NCBI RefSeq assembly: GCF_002901865.1
Contig: NZ_PPQF01000047.1
Location: 22,531 to 86,530 of the forward strand
DNA length: 64,000 nucleotides
Direction of reading: 5' to 3'
DNA from: Staphylococcus agnetis
GTDB lineage: Bacteria > Bacillota > Bacilli > Staphylococcales > Staphylococcaceae
The notes beneath the pieces are model-generated. The model was not told the DNA's origin. It did no database searches and worked only from the letters and a program-made list of their open reading frames with translations. Shown here piece by piece: positions 20,092-28,314 of the stretch. Position 1 is the first letter of the stretch; every line of letters starts with the position of its first letter. Position numbers and translations under genes: made by a program.

Positions 20092-20619
20092 ATGGCATTA
20101 GCTACTTTTGCAGGAGGATGCTTCTGGTGTCTTGTAAAACCATTTGATTCTTACGATGGTGTTGAATCCGTCATTTCAGGGTATAGTGGTGGTCACGTTG
20201 AAAACCCCACTTATGAAGCCGTATGCTCTGACACAACAGGTCACGTTGAGGCAGTACAAATAGAATATGACCCGAAACAAATCAGCTATACGCAAATATT
20301 GGATATTTACTTCAAAACATTTGACCCAACTGATAATAAAGGCCAGTTTTTTGATAGAGGCGAACATTACCGCCCAGTCATTTTTTATCATAATGAGGAG
20401 CAAAAAGCATTAGCCTTGTCTAAAATTAAAGCATTAAATGATGCTAAAATTTTTGATAAGCCTGTGATTACACCTGTAGAACCGTATAAAAACTTTTATC
20501 CTGCAGAGGCCTATCATCAAAATTATTATCAGAAAAACCCGTTGCATTATGCACAATATCAACTCGGTTCAGGTCGCAAAGCATTTATAGAACGACATTG
20601 GAGTGATCATCATGATTAA
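20092..20619 (+). CDS. msrA: peptide methionine (S)-S-oxide reductase MsrA
   Basis: Repairs the S form of methionine sulfoxide in proteins. The signature GGCFWC is at the very start, with catalytic Cys10. The 175-residue length and the conserved [18 protein letters not shown] and EAYHQNYY segments fit the family. The gene overlaps msrB by eight bases, so the two stereospecific reductases are made together. Genus members often carry several msrA copies; this is the one paired with msrB. Confidence 0.95.
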   Translation: MALATFAGGCFWCLVKPFDSYDGVESVISGYSGGHVENPTYEAVCSDTTGHVEAVQIEYDPKQISYTQILDIYFKTFDPTDNKGQFFDRGEHYRPVIFYHNEEQKALALSKIKALNDAKIFDKPVITPVEPYKNFYPAEAYHQNYYQKNPLHYAQYQLGSGRKAFIERHWSDHHD

Positions 20620-21040
20620 GAAAGATAAAAAAGATTTAACCGACTTAGAATATTTAGTGACACAACAAGATGGTACTGAACCTCCGTTTGACAATGAATA
20701 TTGGAATCACTATGAAAAAGGTATTTATGTAGATAAAATTTCTGGAAAACCGTTATTTACATCAAATGATAAATTTGAATCAAATTGTGGTTGGCCAAGT
20801 TTTTCTAAAGCGATTAACAATGAAGATATCATTGAACTTGTTGATAAATCTTTTGGTATGATTCGTACAGAAGTGCGCTCAGAAGACAGCAATAGTCATT
20901 TAGGTCATGTTTTCAATGATGGACCGCGTGAGCTTGGTGGCTTACGATATTGTATCAACTCTGCAGCGATACAATTTATTCCTTATCATAAATTAGAGGA
21001 ACTTGGATACGGAGATTTAATTCAACATTTTGAACAATAA
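20612..21040 (+). CDS. msrB: peptide methionine (R)-S-oxide reductase MsrB
   Basis: Repairs the R form of methionine sulfoxide. The start at 20612 has a GGAG site eight bases before, giving 142 residues. The catalytic cysteine is Cys114 in [14 protein letters not shown]; Cys59 in SNCGWPSF is the likely resolving cysteine. The zinc-binding CxxC pairs of some MsrB proteins are absent, as in other staphylococcal forms. The start is inside msrA. Confidence 0.95.
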   Translation: MIKKDKKDLTDLEYLVTQQDGTEPPFDNEYWNHYEKGIYVDKISGKPLFTSNDKFESNCGWPSFSKAINNEDIIELVDKSFGMIRTEVRSEDSNSHLGHVFNDGPRELGGLRYCINSAAIQFIPYHKLEELGYGDLIQHFEQ

Positions 21041-21053
21041 AGGAGCGATTATG

Positions 21054-21554
21054 ATGTTTAAAAAATTATTTAGTAAAGGAAATGAAGCGCGTAAAGATAT
21101 TGAAATTTATACGCCAATTACAGGGGAATTTGTTAAAATTGATGATATTCCTGATCCAGTCTTCGCACAAAAAATGATGGGTGAAGGATTTGGTGTTAAA
21201 CCGACAGAAGGTATTGTTGTATCACCGATTTCAGGTGTTGTAGATAATGTCTTTCCAACAAAGCATGCCATTGGACTTAAAGCTGACAATGGTTTAGAAG
21301 TCTTAGTGCATATCGGGTTAGACACTGTCCAATTAAATGGTGAAGGATTTAAAACATTCGTTGAAAGTGGCGATCATGTCAAAGTTGGCGATAAATTAGT
21401 AGAATTTGATATCGATTATATTGATCAAAATGCCAAATCAACGATTTCACCCGTAATTATTACAAATACAGACCAAACAGATCACATTTCGATTAAAGAT
21501 CAAACCACTTTAACTAAAGGTGAATCAAAAGTCATTGAAGTTACGGTGAAATAA
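21054..21554 (+). CDS. crr: PTS glucose-type EIIA domain protein (Crr)
   Basis: Soluble EIIA of the glucose-type phosphotransferase system, passing phosphate from HPr to a membrane EIIBC partner encoded elsewhere. The 166-residue protein has the phospho-accepting His86 in [13 protein letters not shown] and the supporting His71 in PTKHAIGL. I choose ATG 21054 (MFKKLF, AGGAG eight bases before) over 21051. Location behind msrAB is shared with S. aureus. The following yozE-like gene starts inside its stop codon. Confidence 0.93.
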   Translation: MFKKLFSKGNEARKDIEIYTPITGEFVKIDDIPDPVFAQKMMGEGFGVKPTEGIVVSPISGVVDNVFPTKHAIGLKADNGLEVLVHIGLDTVQLNGEGFKTFVESGDHVKVGDKLVEFDIDYIDQNAKSTISPVIITNTDQTDHISIKDQTTLTKGESKVIEVTVK

Positions 21555-21775
21555 TGAAAGATGCGTCTTTTTATCATTTCCTCCTCACGGTGAGAGGTCG
21601 TCCCAACGAGGAAGGGGCTTTTGCAGAAATGGTGTACGATGATTTCGATTTCCCTAAACAAGAGTCTGACTTTGATAAACTATCTAACTATGTCGAGACG
21701 GAAGGGAATTACACACTTTCTATGTCTGTATTTGATACATTATATGAAGAATTCCAAGAATGGCGCCGTTTTTAA
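21554..21775 (+). CDS. YozE family protein (UPF0346)
   Basis: A 73-residue acidic protein of the YozE family, a small SAM-like helical fold of unknown function. The stretch SFYHFLLTVRGRPNEEGAFAE at the start and the FDTLYEEFQEWRR end are typical. The ATG overlaps the crr stop (TAATGA arrangement), so it is translationally coupled to crr. It is the last gene before a long hairpin. Confidence 0.88.
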   Translation: MKDASFYHFLLTVRGRPNEEGAFAEMVYDDFDFPKQESDFDKLSNYVETEGNYTLSMSVFDTLYEEFQEWRRF

Positions 21776-21855
21776 CGTCTTCCTCTATTCGCATTTAATG
21801 TATGTTTTGCAGCATTAACCACGTATACATTTATGATGACAATGGTTCTATATTC

Positions 21856-21914
21856 GAGGAGTGAGACGAAGAAATCAAATCTATAAACATTTGATTTCAT
21901 GCTCACTCTTTTTA
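21856..21914 (+). terminator. long hairpin terminator between yozE and ctpA
   Basis: GGAGTGAG ... AAATCAAAT ... ATTTGATTT ... CTCACTC folds into a two-part stem with a small bulge, followed by TTTTTATTTT. It resembles the GGAGTGGGACA-type hairpins repeated between staphylococcal genes. Confidence 0.8.
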
Positions 21915-21943
21915 TTTTACATATAAAAGGAAAGGGTGTTACA

Positions 21944-23386
21944 ATGTTGCCTCGTAAAAAACATCATACTGAAAAAAATAAAAAATATGTGTCTTTATCC
22001 CACTTTATTATCGGGATTATTTTCACTATTATATTAACAACAATTATCGTTTTAGGCAGTATTTACTTGTGGCATCTTAACACACAAAATCAGCAGGTCG
22101 CTGAAAATAGTGATAAATTAACAAAAGTTTATGAAACACTAGCGAAAGACTACTATAAATCCCCAAATAAAGATAAATTATTGCAAAATGCGATTAACGG
22201 GATGACAAAAGGGTTAAATGACCCATATACAGAATTTATCCCTAAAGATAAATCCAAAGCATTTAACGAAGATGTTACTGGAGACTTTGTCGGTATTGGT
22301 GCTGAGATGCAACAAAAAGGTAATCAAATCATGATTACAAGTCCAATGAAAGGCTCTCCAGCCGAAAAAGCAGGTTTAAAACCAAAAGATGTATTAAAAG
22401 CAGTTGATGGAAAATCCATTAAAGGAAAAAGCTTAAATGACATTATTCCTAAGATTCGAGGAGAAAAAGGCACTCAAGTGACTTTAACGATTAAAAGAGG
22501 CAACGAATCTAAAGATTTTACTGTAAAAAGAGATACCATTCACGTTAAAAGTGTAGAAGTTGAAACAAAAGGGCAAGTGACTGTGTTCAAAGTAAATAAG
22601 TTCCAAGAAGGAACTGCTGGTGAATTAAAATCAGCGATTCAAAAATCTCAAAAATCTGGCGCTAAAAATATCGTTATTGATTTAAGAAATAATCCAGGAG
22701 GCCTTTTAGACGAAGCTGTCAAAATGTCTAATATTTTCTTAGATAAAGGTAAAACCGTACTTTATTTAGAAAAAGGTAAACAACAAGAGGCTGTTAAAAC
22801 ATCAGGTAACCCTTTAGAACATGTTTCTGACTTGAATATTTCAATCTTAGTCAACGAAGGGTCTGCAAGTGCTTCAGAGATTTTTACAGGAGCAATGAAA
22901 GATTATAAAATCGCTAAAATATATGGCAGTAAAACATTTGGAAAAGGGATTGTTCAAACAACAAGAGAATTTGACGATGGTTCTATTTTAAAATTCACTG
23001 AAATGAAGTGGCTCACACCACATAAAACATTTATACACGGAAAAGGGATTCACCCTGATGTAGACATTAAAGGGGCAGCTTTTGAAAAATTAACAGTGAT
23101 TCCATCTGATCAAACTTTTAAAGAAGGTGACAATAATAAACATGTTACATCTATTAAAGTGGGATTAGACGCATTAGGATACAAAATAGCGTCAAATGAT
23201 AACCAATACGATGCTTCCCTAAAAGCTGCGGTCATTCAATTCCAGAAAGCAAATAATTTAAAAGTCACAGGAGAATTTGATAAACAATCAAATCAAAAGT
23301 TCACACAATTACTTGTTGAAAAAGCAGCTAAAGAAGATCCTGTCTTAGATAAAACGATAAAACAAATTAAGGAGCAATTGAAATGA
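21944..23386 (+). CDS. ctpA: C-terminal processing protease CtpA (S41 family)
   Basis: Membrane-anchored serine protease acting outside the membrane, linked to wall stress and virulence in S. aureus. ATG 21944 (AAAGGAAAGGG site) gives 480 residues: one N-terminal membrane segment (about 18-43), a PDZ domain (about 95-180), the S41 domain with catalytic Ser309 in GSASASE and Lys334 in TFGKGIVQ, and a C-terminal peptidoglycan-binding domain (about 395-460). The Ser-Lys distance of 25 equals that of E. coli Prc and B. subtilis CtpB. The stop overlaps the next start by four bases. Confidence 0.95.
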   Translation: MLPRKKHHTEKNKKYVSLSHFIIGIIFTIILTTIIVLGSIYLWHLNTQNQQVAENSDKLTKVYETLAKDYYKSPNKDKLLQNAINGMTKGLNDPYTEFIPKDKSKAFNEDVTGDFVGIGAEMQQKGNQIMITSPMKGSPAEKAGLKPKDVLKAVDGKSIKGKSLNDIIPKIRGEKGTQVTLTIKRGNESKDFTVKRDTIHVKSVEVETKGQVTVFKVNKFQEGTAGELKSAIQKSQKSGAKNIVIDLRNNPGGLLDEAVKMSNIFLDKGKTVLYLEKGKQQEAVKTSGNPLEHVSDLNISILVNEGSASASEIFTGAMKDYKIAKIYGSKTFGKGIVQTTREFDDGSILKFTEMKWLTPHKTFIHGKGIHPDVDIKGAAFEKLTVIPSDQTFKEGDNNKHVTSIKVGLDALGYKIASNDNQYDASLKAAVIQFQKANNLKVTGEFDKQSNQKFTQLLVEKAAKEDPVLDKTIKQIKEQLK

Positions 23387-23892
23387 TTAGACATGCTACA
23401 TTCGATGATATTGACACAATTGTCAATTTAACCGAAGATGCTAAAATACTTATGGACCAAGATGGTAATCCACAATGGGATCACCGTTATCCATTAAAAA
23501 CACACTTCGAAACAGATATCCAATCCGATAATATGTATGTCTTAGAGGAAGATGGCATTATAAAAGGCTTTATCGTTATCGATCAAAAAGTACCAGATTG
23601 GTACAATGACATTGATTGGCCCATCTCTATTTCAAATGCGTATGTCATTCATCGTCTCGTAGCTTCCGCTCAATACAAAGGTGTGGCACAACAATTATTT
23701 GATTTTGCATTTGACATTGCACATTCGCATCAAGTAGGCGTAATACTTACAGATACTTTCTCTCTAAATGCGCGTGCACAACGTTTATTTGAAAAGAATG
23801 GCTTTATAAAAACGGGAGAAATGACAAGTAATGAATTTCCATTTGATAAAGGCGAACCGTTTTACGCATACTACAAAAATTTGAATGAATAG
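23383..23892 (+). CDS. GNAT family N-acetyltransferase
   Basis: A 169-residue acetyltransferase of unknown target. The GNAT fold is supported by the IRHATFDDIDTIVNL start, the acetyl-CoA-binding region VIHRLVASAQYKGVAQQLFDFA (motif A; the usual Q/R-x-x-G-x-G/A is QYKGVA) and the C-terminal NARAQRLFEKNGFIKTGE. It overlaps ctpA by ATGA and stands nine bases before murG, so all three are likely one operon; nothing more about its substrate can be read from the sequence. Confidence 0.88.
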   Translation: MIRHATFDDIDTIVNLTEDAKILMDQDGNPQWDHRYPLKTHFETDIQSDNMYVLEEDGIIKGFIVIDQKVPDWYNDIDWPISISNAYVIHRLVASAQYKGVAQQLFDFAFDIAHSHQVGVILTDTFSLNARAQRLFEKNGFIKTGEMTSNEFPFDKGEPFYAYYKNLNE

Positions 23893-23901
23893 AGGGTTAA
23901 T

Positions 23902-24975
23902 ATGGTTAAAATAGCATTTACTGGAGGCGGTACAGTCGGTCATGTCTCAGTTAATTTAAGTTTAATTCCGACTGCACAACAACATGGACACGAAACAATG
24001 TATATTGGATCTCATCAGGGTATCGAACGTGAAATGATAACGTCGCAACTCCCACATACACCTTATTTTGCGATATCAAGTGGTAAATTAAGACGCTATA
24101 TATCTTTTGAAAATGCGAAAGACATCTTTAAAGTGATGAAAGGGATATGGGATGCACGACGTATTCTAAAAAAAGAAAAACCAGACATTTTATTTTCTAA
24201 AGGTGGATTTGTCTCAGTTCCAGTCGTACTAGCTGCAAAAACATTAAATATCCCTACAATTATCCATGAATCCGATTTAACTCCTGGATTAGCCAACAAA
24301 ATCAGTATGAAATTTGCTAAAAAATTATATGTTACATTTGAAGAAACTTTAAAATATGTACCACGTGATAAAGCAGATTTTGTAGGCGCAACAATCCGTG
24401 AAGATTTAAAACACGGGAACCCCAAACGAGGCTATGAACGAACAGGCTTCAATGACGAGAAAAAAGTCCTGCTTGTAATGGGTGGAAGCATGGGTAGTTT
24501 GAAAATTAATGAAGCGATTCGTCGTCAACTTCCTACATTGCTTAAAACTTATCAAATTGTGCATCTTACCGGTAAAAATCTTAAAGACGAATCTATTAAC
24601 AAAGAAGGCTATATTCAATATGAATTTTTAAAAGATGAACTTACGGACATCTTAGCAATCACTGATACCGTCATTTCAAGAGCAGGATCAAATGCGATAT
24701 ATGAATTTTTAACGTTAAAAATTCCGATGCTTTTAATTCCGCTCGGTCTTGATCAATCACGTGGCGACCAGATTGATAATGCGAAATATTTTGAAAAACA
24801 AGGATACGCATCTATGTTAGATGAATCTGAACTCTCAATTGAAACGTTATGTCCTGAACTTGAAAAAATAGAAAATACACGCCATCAAATTATTCAAAAT
24901 ATGGGCACATTCACTGAAAGTTTAACGAAAGATGCTTTACTTAATAAAATTATTAATGATGCAACATCATCATAA
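23902..24975 (+). CDS. murG: UDP-GlcNAc:lipid I N-acetylglucosaminyltransferase MurG
   Basis: Last cytoplasmic step of peptidoglycan precursor synthesis, converting lipid I to lipid II at the inner membrane face. The 357-residue GT28 protein has the N-terminal glycine loop GGGTVGHVSVNL, HESDLTPGLAN, the second glycine loop VMGGSMGSLKIN and the sugar-nucleotide site SRAGSNAIYEFL ... IPLGLDQSRGDQIDNA. Outside the dcw cluster, murG sits here behind ctpA and a GNAT gene, the usual staphylococcal place. Confidence 0.96.
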   Translation: MVKIAFTGGGTVGHVSVNLSLIPTAQQHGHETMYIGSHQGIEREMITSQLPHTPYFAISSGKLRRYISFENAKDIFKVMKGIWDARRILKKEKPDILFSKGGFVSVPVVLAAKTLNIPTIIHESDLTPGLANKISMKFAKKLYVTFEETLKYVPRDKADFVGATIREDLKHGNPKRGYERTGFNDEKKVLLVMGGSMGSLKINEAIRRQLPTLLKTYQIVHLTGKNLKDESINKEGYIQYEFLKDELTDILAITDTVISRAGSNAIYEFLTLKIPMLLIPLGLDQSRGDQIDNAKYFEKQGYASMLDESELSIETLCPELEKIENTRHQIIQNMGTFTESLTKDALLNKIINDATSS

Positions 24976-24986
24976 GGAGGCCTATC

Positions 24987-25601
24987 ATGAATCATTGGAA
25001 AAGAATTTCATTACTGATTGTTTTTACACTCATATTTGCAGTGATTGCAATGTTCCATGAATCAAGACTAGGTAAATGGATTGATAATGAAGTCTATGAG
25101 TTTATATATTCTTCAGAAAGCTTCATTTCTACTTCTATTTTCTTTGGTGCGACTCAAGTGGGAGAAGTATGGGCAATGATGTGTTTATCTTTAATGATGA
25201 TTGCATTGTTAATGTTTTACAAATATAAAATTGAAGCTTTATTCTTCGCGTTAACGATGATGATATCAGGAGCTACAAACCCAATTTTAAAAAATATCTT
25301 TGATAGAGAAAGACCAACTATTTTAAGATTAATCGACATTACAGGCTTTAGCTTTCCAAGTGGTCACGCAATGGGATCGACAGCATTTTTTGGTAGCCTC
25401 ATTTATATTTGTCGCCGAATTTTAAAAGGTAAATCACAGATGGTGGTTATCGCTTTATGTGCACTCATGATATTATTAATCTCTACGTCTCGCGTATATT
25501 TAGGTGTTCACTATCCAACTGACATCATTGCTGGTATTATTGGGGGCTTATTCTGTATCGTTTTAACTCAACTGATACTACGAAAACCACTTAAAATATA
25601 A
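24987..25601 (+). CDS. PAP2 family membrane phosphatase
   Basis: A 204-residue membrane protein with about six hydrophobic segments and the three PAP2 motifs: KNIFDRERPT, FPSGHAMGS and SRVYLGVHYPTDI with the catalytic histidines. Such enzymes dephosphorylate lipid phosphates such as undecaprenyl pyrophosphate or phosphatidylglycerophosphate. Being 11 bases downstream of murG, with GGAGG before the start, a role in recycling the undecaprenyl carrier is attractive but not proven. Confidence 0.88.
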   Translation: MNHWKRISLLIVFTLIFAVIAMFHESRLGKWIDNEVYEFIYSSESFISTSIFFGATQVGEVWAMMCLSLMMIALLMFYKYKIEALFFALTMMISGATNPILKNIFDRERPTILRLIDITGFSFPSGHAMGSTAFFGSLIYICRRILKGKSQMVVIALCALMILLISTSRVYLGVHYPTDIIAGIIGGLFCIVLTQLILRKPLKI

Positions 25602-25658
25602 GACGAATTAAATATCAATTGTTTAGACGCATTGAAACAGCGCTCTAGCTTCAATCAA

Positions 25659-25696
25659 AGCCAACAAATTCATTTGTTATATGAACTTTGTTGGCT
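25659..25696 (+). terminator. terminator downstream of the PAP2 phosphatase gene
   Basis: AGCCAACAAATTCAT pairs imperfectly with ATGAACTTTGTTGGCT around a short loop, followed by ATTTAAATT. The T run is weak but the stem is long. Confidence 0.65.
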
Positions 25697-25916
25697 ATTT
25701 AAATTGGATTCATTTTGGTATATAGTCATGCTCAATTGGGGTAGACACAAAGTGTATTTGATGATTGTGAATTAAAAATTTGATGCCTCATATTTATAAA
25801 AAACAGTATCAATTAGACGCTAAAACTGCGTTATAAATCGTTTAAGGCAGAAAATATAGAGAATGATTAAAGTTTCGCTTTATGTATCATTTAAGGGCTA
25901 ATTTTCGCATACAAAG

Positions 25917-25944
25917 AAGCTGCTACACATCGGTGTAACAGCTT
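25917..25944. terminator. hairpin of uncertain role upstream of arlRS
   Basis: AAGCTGCTACAC-ATCG-GTGTAACAGCTT forms a 12-base stem with one mismatch and a tetraloop. It is flanked by A-rich and AAATTT sequence and lies 235 bases before arlR; it could end a small transcript on either strand. Confidence 0.5.
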
Positions 25945-26054
25945 AAATTTAACGTTTAATCAAAACGACTATTTTTTTATACGGGCATATAAAAGGGGAT
26001 AGTACTTGAAAATGCCTCAATCAAAAGAACGAATTGTAGTGGGGGGTCGTTGCG

Positions 26055-26106
26055 ATTGAGAATCATTTTCAATTACATTATACCTTATTGAGAATGATTG
26101 TCAATT
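26055..26106 (+). promoter_or_regulatory. promoter with two Fur-like boxes upstream of arlRS
   Basis: TTGAGA (26056-26061), a 17-base spacer and TATACC (26079-26084) form a sigma-A type promoter. Two near-identical 7-1-7 inverted repeats lie over it: TGAGAAT-C-ATTTTCA (26057-26071) covering the -35 and TGAGAAT-G-ATTGTCA (26089-26103) at the expected start of transcription. Each fits the Fur box TGATAATNATTATCA with a few mismatches; PerR or Zur boxes fit less well. Fur control is inferred. Confidence 0.6.
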
Positions 26107-26178
26107 AAAACCTTTGAAATTTTTGAAAAAACTTTTATCTGTCCTCATTTTGAAATATGATAGAGGTGAGGTGGCATA

Positions 26179-26856
26179 ATGAAAAAGGTACTTATAATAG
26201 AAGACGAACAAAATTTAGCACGTTTTATAGAATTAGAATTAAAACATGAAAATTATGATGTAGACATCACAAATGATGGCTTATCAGGCCTTAATAAAGC
26301 ATTACAACAAAATTACGATTTGATTCTCCTAGATTTAATGCTTCCAGAAATGGATGGTCTCGAAGTCTGCAAACGTCTAAGAGCTCAAAAAGATACACCG
26401 GTCATTATGATAACAGCTAAAGGTGAAATTTATGATAAAGTAACAGGTTTAGATATTGGTGCAGATGATTATATTGTTAAACCTTTTGAAATCGAGGAAT
26501 TATTAGCTCGAATGCGCGCATTGGTGAGACGATATTCGGAAGACCATCAGTCCAACCCTGACATTATTAACATCGATGGCTTAATTATCGATAAGCATGG
26601 ATTTAGCGTGACATATGAGTCACAAAATATTGAACTCACTAAAACAGAATTTGATTTATTACTCGTATTAGCAGAAAACCAAAACCACGTTTTACATCGG
26701 GAGCAAATTTTAGATCATGTTTGGGGCTATGAGTCGGCCGTTGAGACGAATGTTGTAGATGTATATATTCGTTATTTAAGAAACAAATTAAAGCCTATCG
26801 GTAAGCAAAAATTAATCGAAACGGTTAGAGGCGTAGGATACGTGATAAGAAAATGA
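26179..26856 (+). CDS. arlR: response regulator ArlR (OmpR family)
   Basis: DNA-binding response regulator controlling autolysis, adhesion, capsule and virulence genes, largely through MgrA in S. aureus. The receiver domain (1-120) has the acidic pocket, the phospho-acceptor Asp52 in LLDLMLP and Lys in VKPF; the winged-helix domain (about 130-225) ends [19 protein letters not shown] ... [11 protein letters not shown]. At 225 residues it is a few longer than the S. aureus protein because of the linker. GAGGTG precedes the start; arlS begins in a four-base overlap. Confidence 0.95.
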   Translation: MKKVLIIEDEQNLARFIELELKHENYDVDITNDGLSGLNKALQQNYDLILLDLMLPEMDGLEVCKRLRAQKDTPVIMITAKGEIYDKVTGLDIGADDYIVKPFEIEELLARMRALVRRYSEDHQSNPDIINIDGLIIDKHGFSVTYESQNIELTKTEFDLLLVLAENQNHVLHREQILDHVWGYESAVETNVVDVYIRYLRNKLKPIGKQKLIETVRGVGYVIRK

Positions 26857-28223
26857 AACAATCCACATTGAAAACAAAATGGACACTTGTAACGACAATT
26901 ATTACTTTCTTAATTATTTTTATATTTTGCTTACTTATCATTTATGCTATTAGCAGTTTATTGAAACAAAATGAACTTGAAAAAGCTGAACGTAGTGTCG
27001 ATGACATTTACAATTTATTAGAAACCAAACCCTTACAACGTATTACAACAGTGGAATTTAATGCAGTGACCAATAGTTATCAAAAGGTCATCTTGCATGA
27101 CCACTATCAACGTAAAATTTTTGAAAATTCAAGCACATCATCTATTAAATTTTCACCAGAATTTCATCCTGTTAGTTCTAGAAATATCAATATTACAAAA
27201 AACGACGAAGGGTCATTTATCATCATTAACACGCCTGTTGATACACCTTATTTTAAAGGGTATGTGACTGTTGTACACTCACTAGAAGTGTATGATGATT
27301 TATTAACCTTCATTGCGTATTTAGCATTCATATTTGGGTTAATCGCACTTTTTGTAACAGCCATTATTAGTTACATTTTCTCATCACAAATTACAAAACC
27401 TATTAATATTATTACAGAGAAAATGACTCAAATTCGCCGAGATGGCTTCCAAGAAAAATTAGCCGTTCCAACGAATTACGAAGAAACGGATGCACTCATT
27501 GACACCTTTAACAGTATGATGATCAAACTAGAAGATTCATTTAATCAACAACGCCAATTTGTTGAAGATGCGTCTCACGAATTAAGAACACCATTACAGA
27601 TTATTCAAGGTCATTTAAGTTTGATTAAACGATGGGGAAAGAAAGATCCGGATATTTTAGAGGAATCCTTGTCTATCTCAATTGAGGAAATGAATCGCAT
27701 TTCGAAATTGGTGGAAGAATTATTATTACTAACTAAAAATGATATGGGGAACGCAGAGCATCATATTGAAAAAGTAGATATTAATGAAGAAATAAAAACA
27801 CGTATTCGAGCTATTCGTAAAATACATGATGCTTATACGTTTACATTTAATACGAATCAAGATTTCATTTATCTAAACATCAACGCCTTTCACTTTGAAC
27901 AAATTTTACTTATTTTCTTTGACAATGCTATTAAATATGACACAGTTAATAAACAAATAGACATATCGACACGATTCATTAACAATCAAGTATTAATTGA
28001 TATTACTGACCATGGTACGGGCATCCCTCAAGAGGATATTAATTATATCTTTGATCGTTTTTATCGAGTTGATAAGTCTAGATCGCGTCATCAAGGTGGA
28101 AATGGATTAGGTTTATCTATAGCTGAAAAGCTAGTAAAGCAATATCATGGACGCATTTCAGTTCAAAGTGAAGTGGGTAAATTTACAACTTTTACAATTC
28201 ATTTCAATGCCGGTCAAAACTAG
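26853..28223 (+). CDS. arlS: sensor histidine kinase ArlS
   Basis: Membrane sensor kinase, partner of ArlR. The 456-residue protein has a first membrane segment (about 10-36), an extracellular sensor region of about 115 residues, a second segment (about 150-178), HAMP, the H-box [12 protein letters not shown] with phosphorylated His242, N-box FDNAIKYD, and the ATP lid DHGTGIP and GNGLGLS. ATGA overlap with arlR shows translational coupling. All kinase motifs are intact. Confidence 0.95.
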   Translation: MKQSTLKTKWTLVTTIITFLIIFIFCLLIIYAISSLLKQNELEKAERSVDDIYNLLETKPLQRITTVEFNAVTNSYQKVILHDHYQRKIFENSSTSSIKFSPEFHPVSSRNINITKNDEGSFIIINTPVDTPYFKGYVTVVHSLEVYDDLLTFIAYLAFIFGLIALFVTAIISYIFSSQITKPINIITEKMTQIRRDGFQEKLAVPTNYEETDALIDTFNSMMIKLEDSFNQQRQFVEDASHELRTPLQIIQGHLSLIKRWGKKDPDILEESLSISIEEMNRISKLVEELLLLTKNDMGNAEHHIEKVDINEEIKTRIRAIRKIHDAYTFTFNTNQDFIYLNINAFHFEQILLIFFDNAIKYDTVNKQIDISTRFINNQVLIDITDHGTGIPQEDINYIFDRFYRVDKSRSRHQGGNGLGLSIAEKLVKQYHGRISVQSEVGKFTTFTIHFNAGQN

Positions 28224-28244
28224 AAATTGCACGGTTTTTTTGCC

Positions 28245-28292
28245 TTTAAATGTTCACAAATTAATGCTATGATTGTCCTGTAAGCGTTTTTA
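28245..28292 (+). promoter_or_regulatory. odhA promoter with cre site (CcpA)
   Basis: TTTAAA (28245-28250), 17-base spacer and extended TATGAT (28268-28273) form a promoter 42 bases before the odhA start. TGTAAGCGTTTTTA at 28279-28292 matches the catabolite-responsive element TGWAANCGNTNWCA at all but one position and covers the expected transcription start, so CcpA should repress odhAB when sugar is plentiful. Confidence 0.75.
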
Positions 28293-28314
28293 TTTATACT
28301 GTGGAGGGTGGATT

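Larger units (their letters stand above)
25602..26178. other. 577-base intergenic region before arlRS
   Basis: Holds two hairpins (25659-25696, AGCCAACAAA..TTTGTTGGCT, probable terminator of the murG operon; 25917-25944, AAGCTGCTACAC / GTGTAACAGCTT), a possible 17-codon frame with a good ribosome site (26006-26059, TTG start) and the arlRS promoter with two Fur-like boxes. The unusually long gap could harbour a small RNA or be the remnant of a lost gene; I cannot decide which. Confidence 0.55.
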
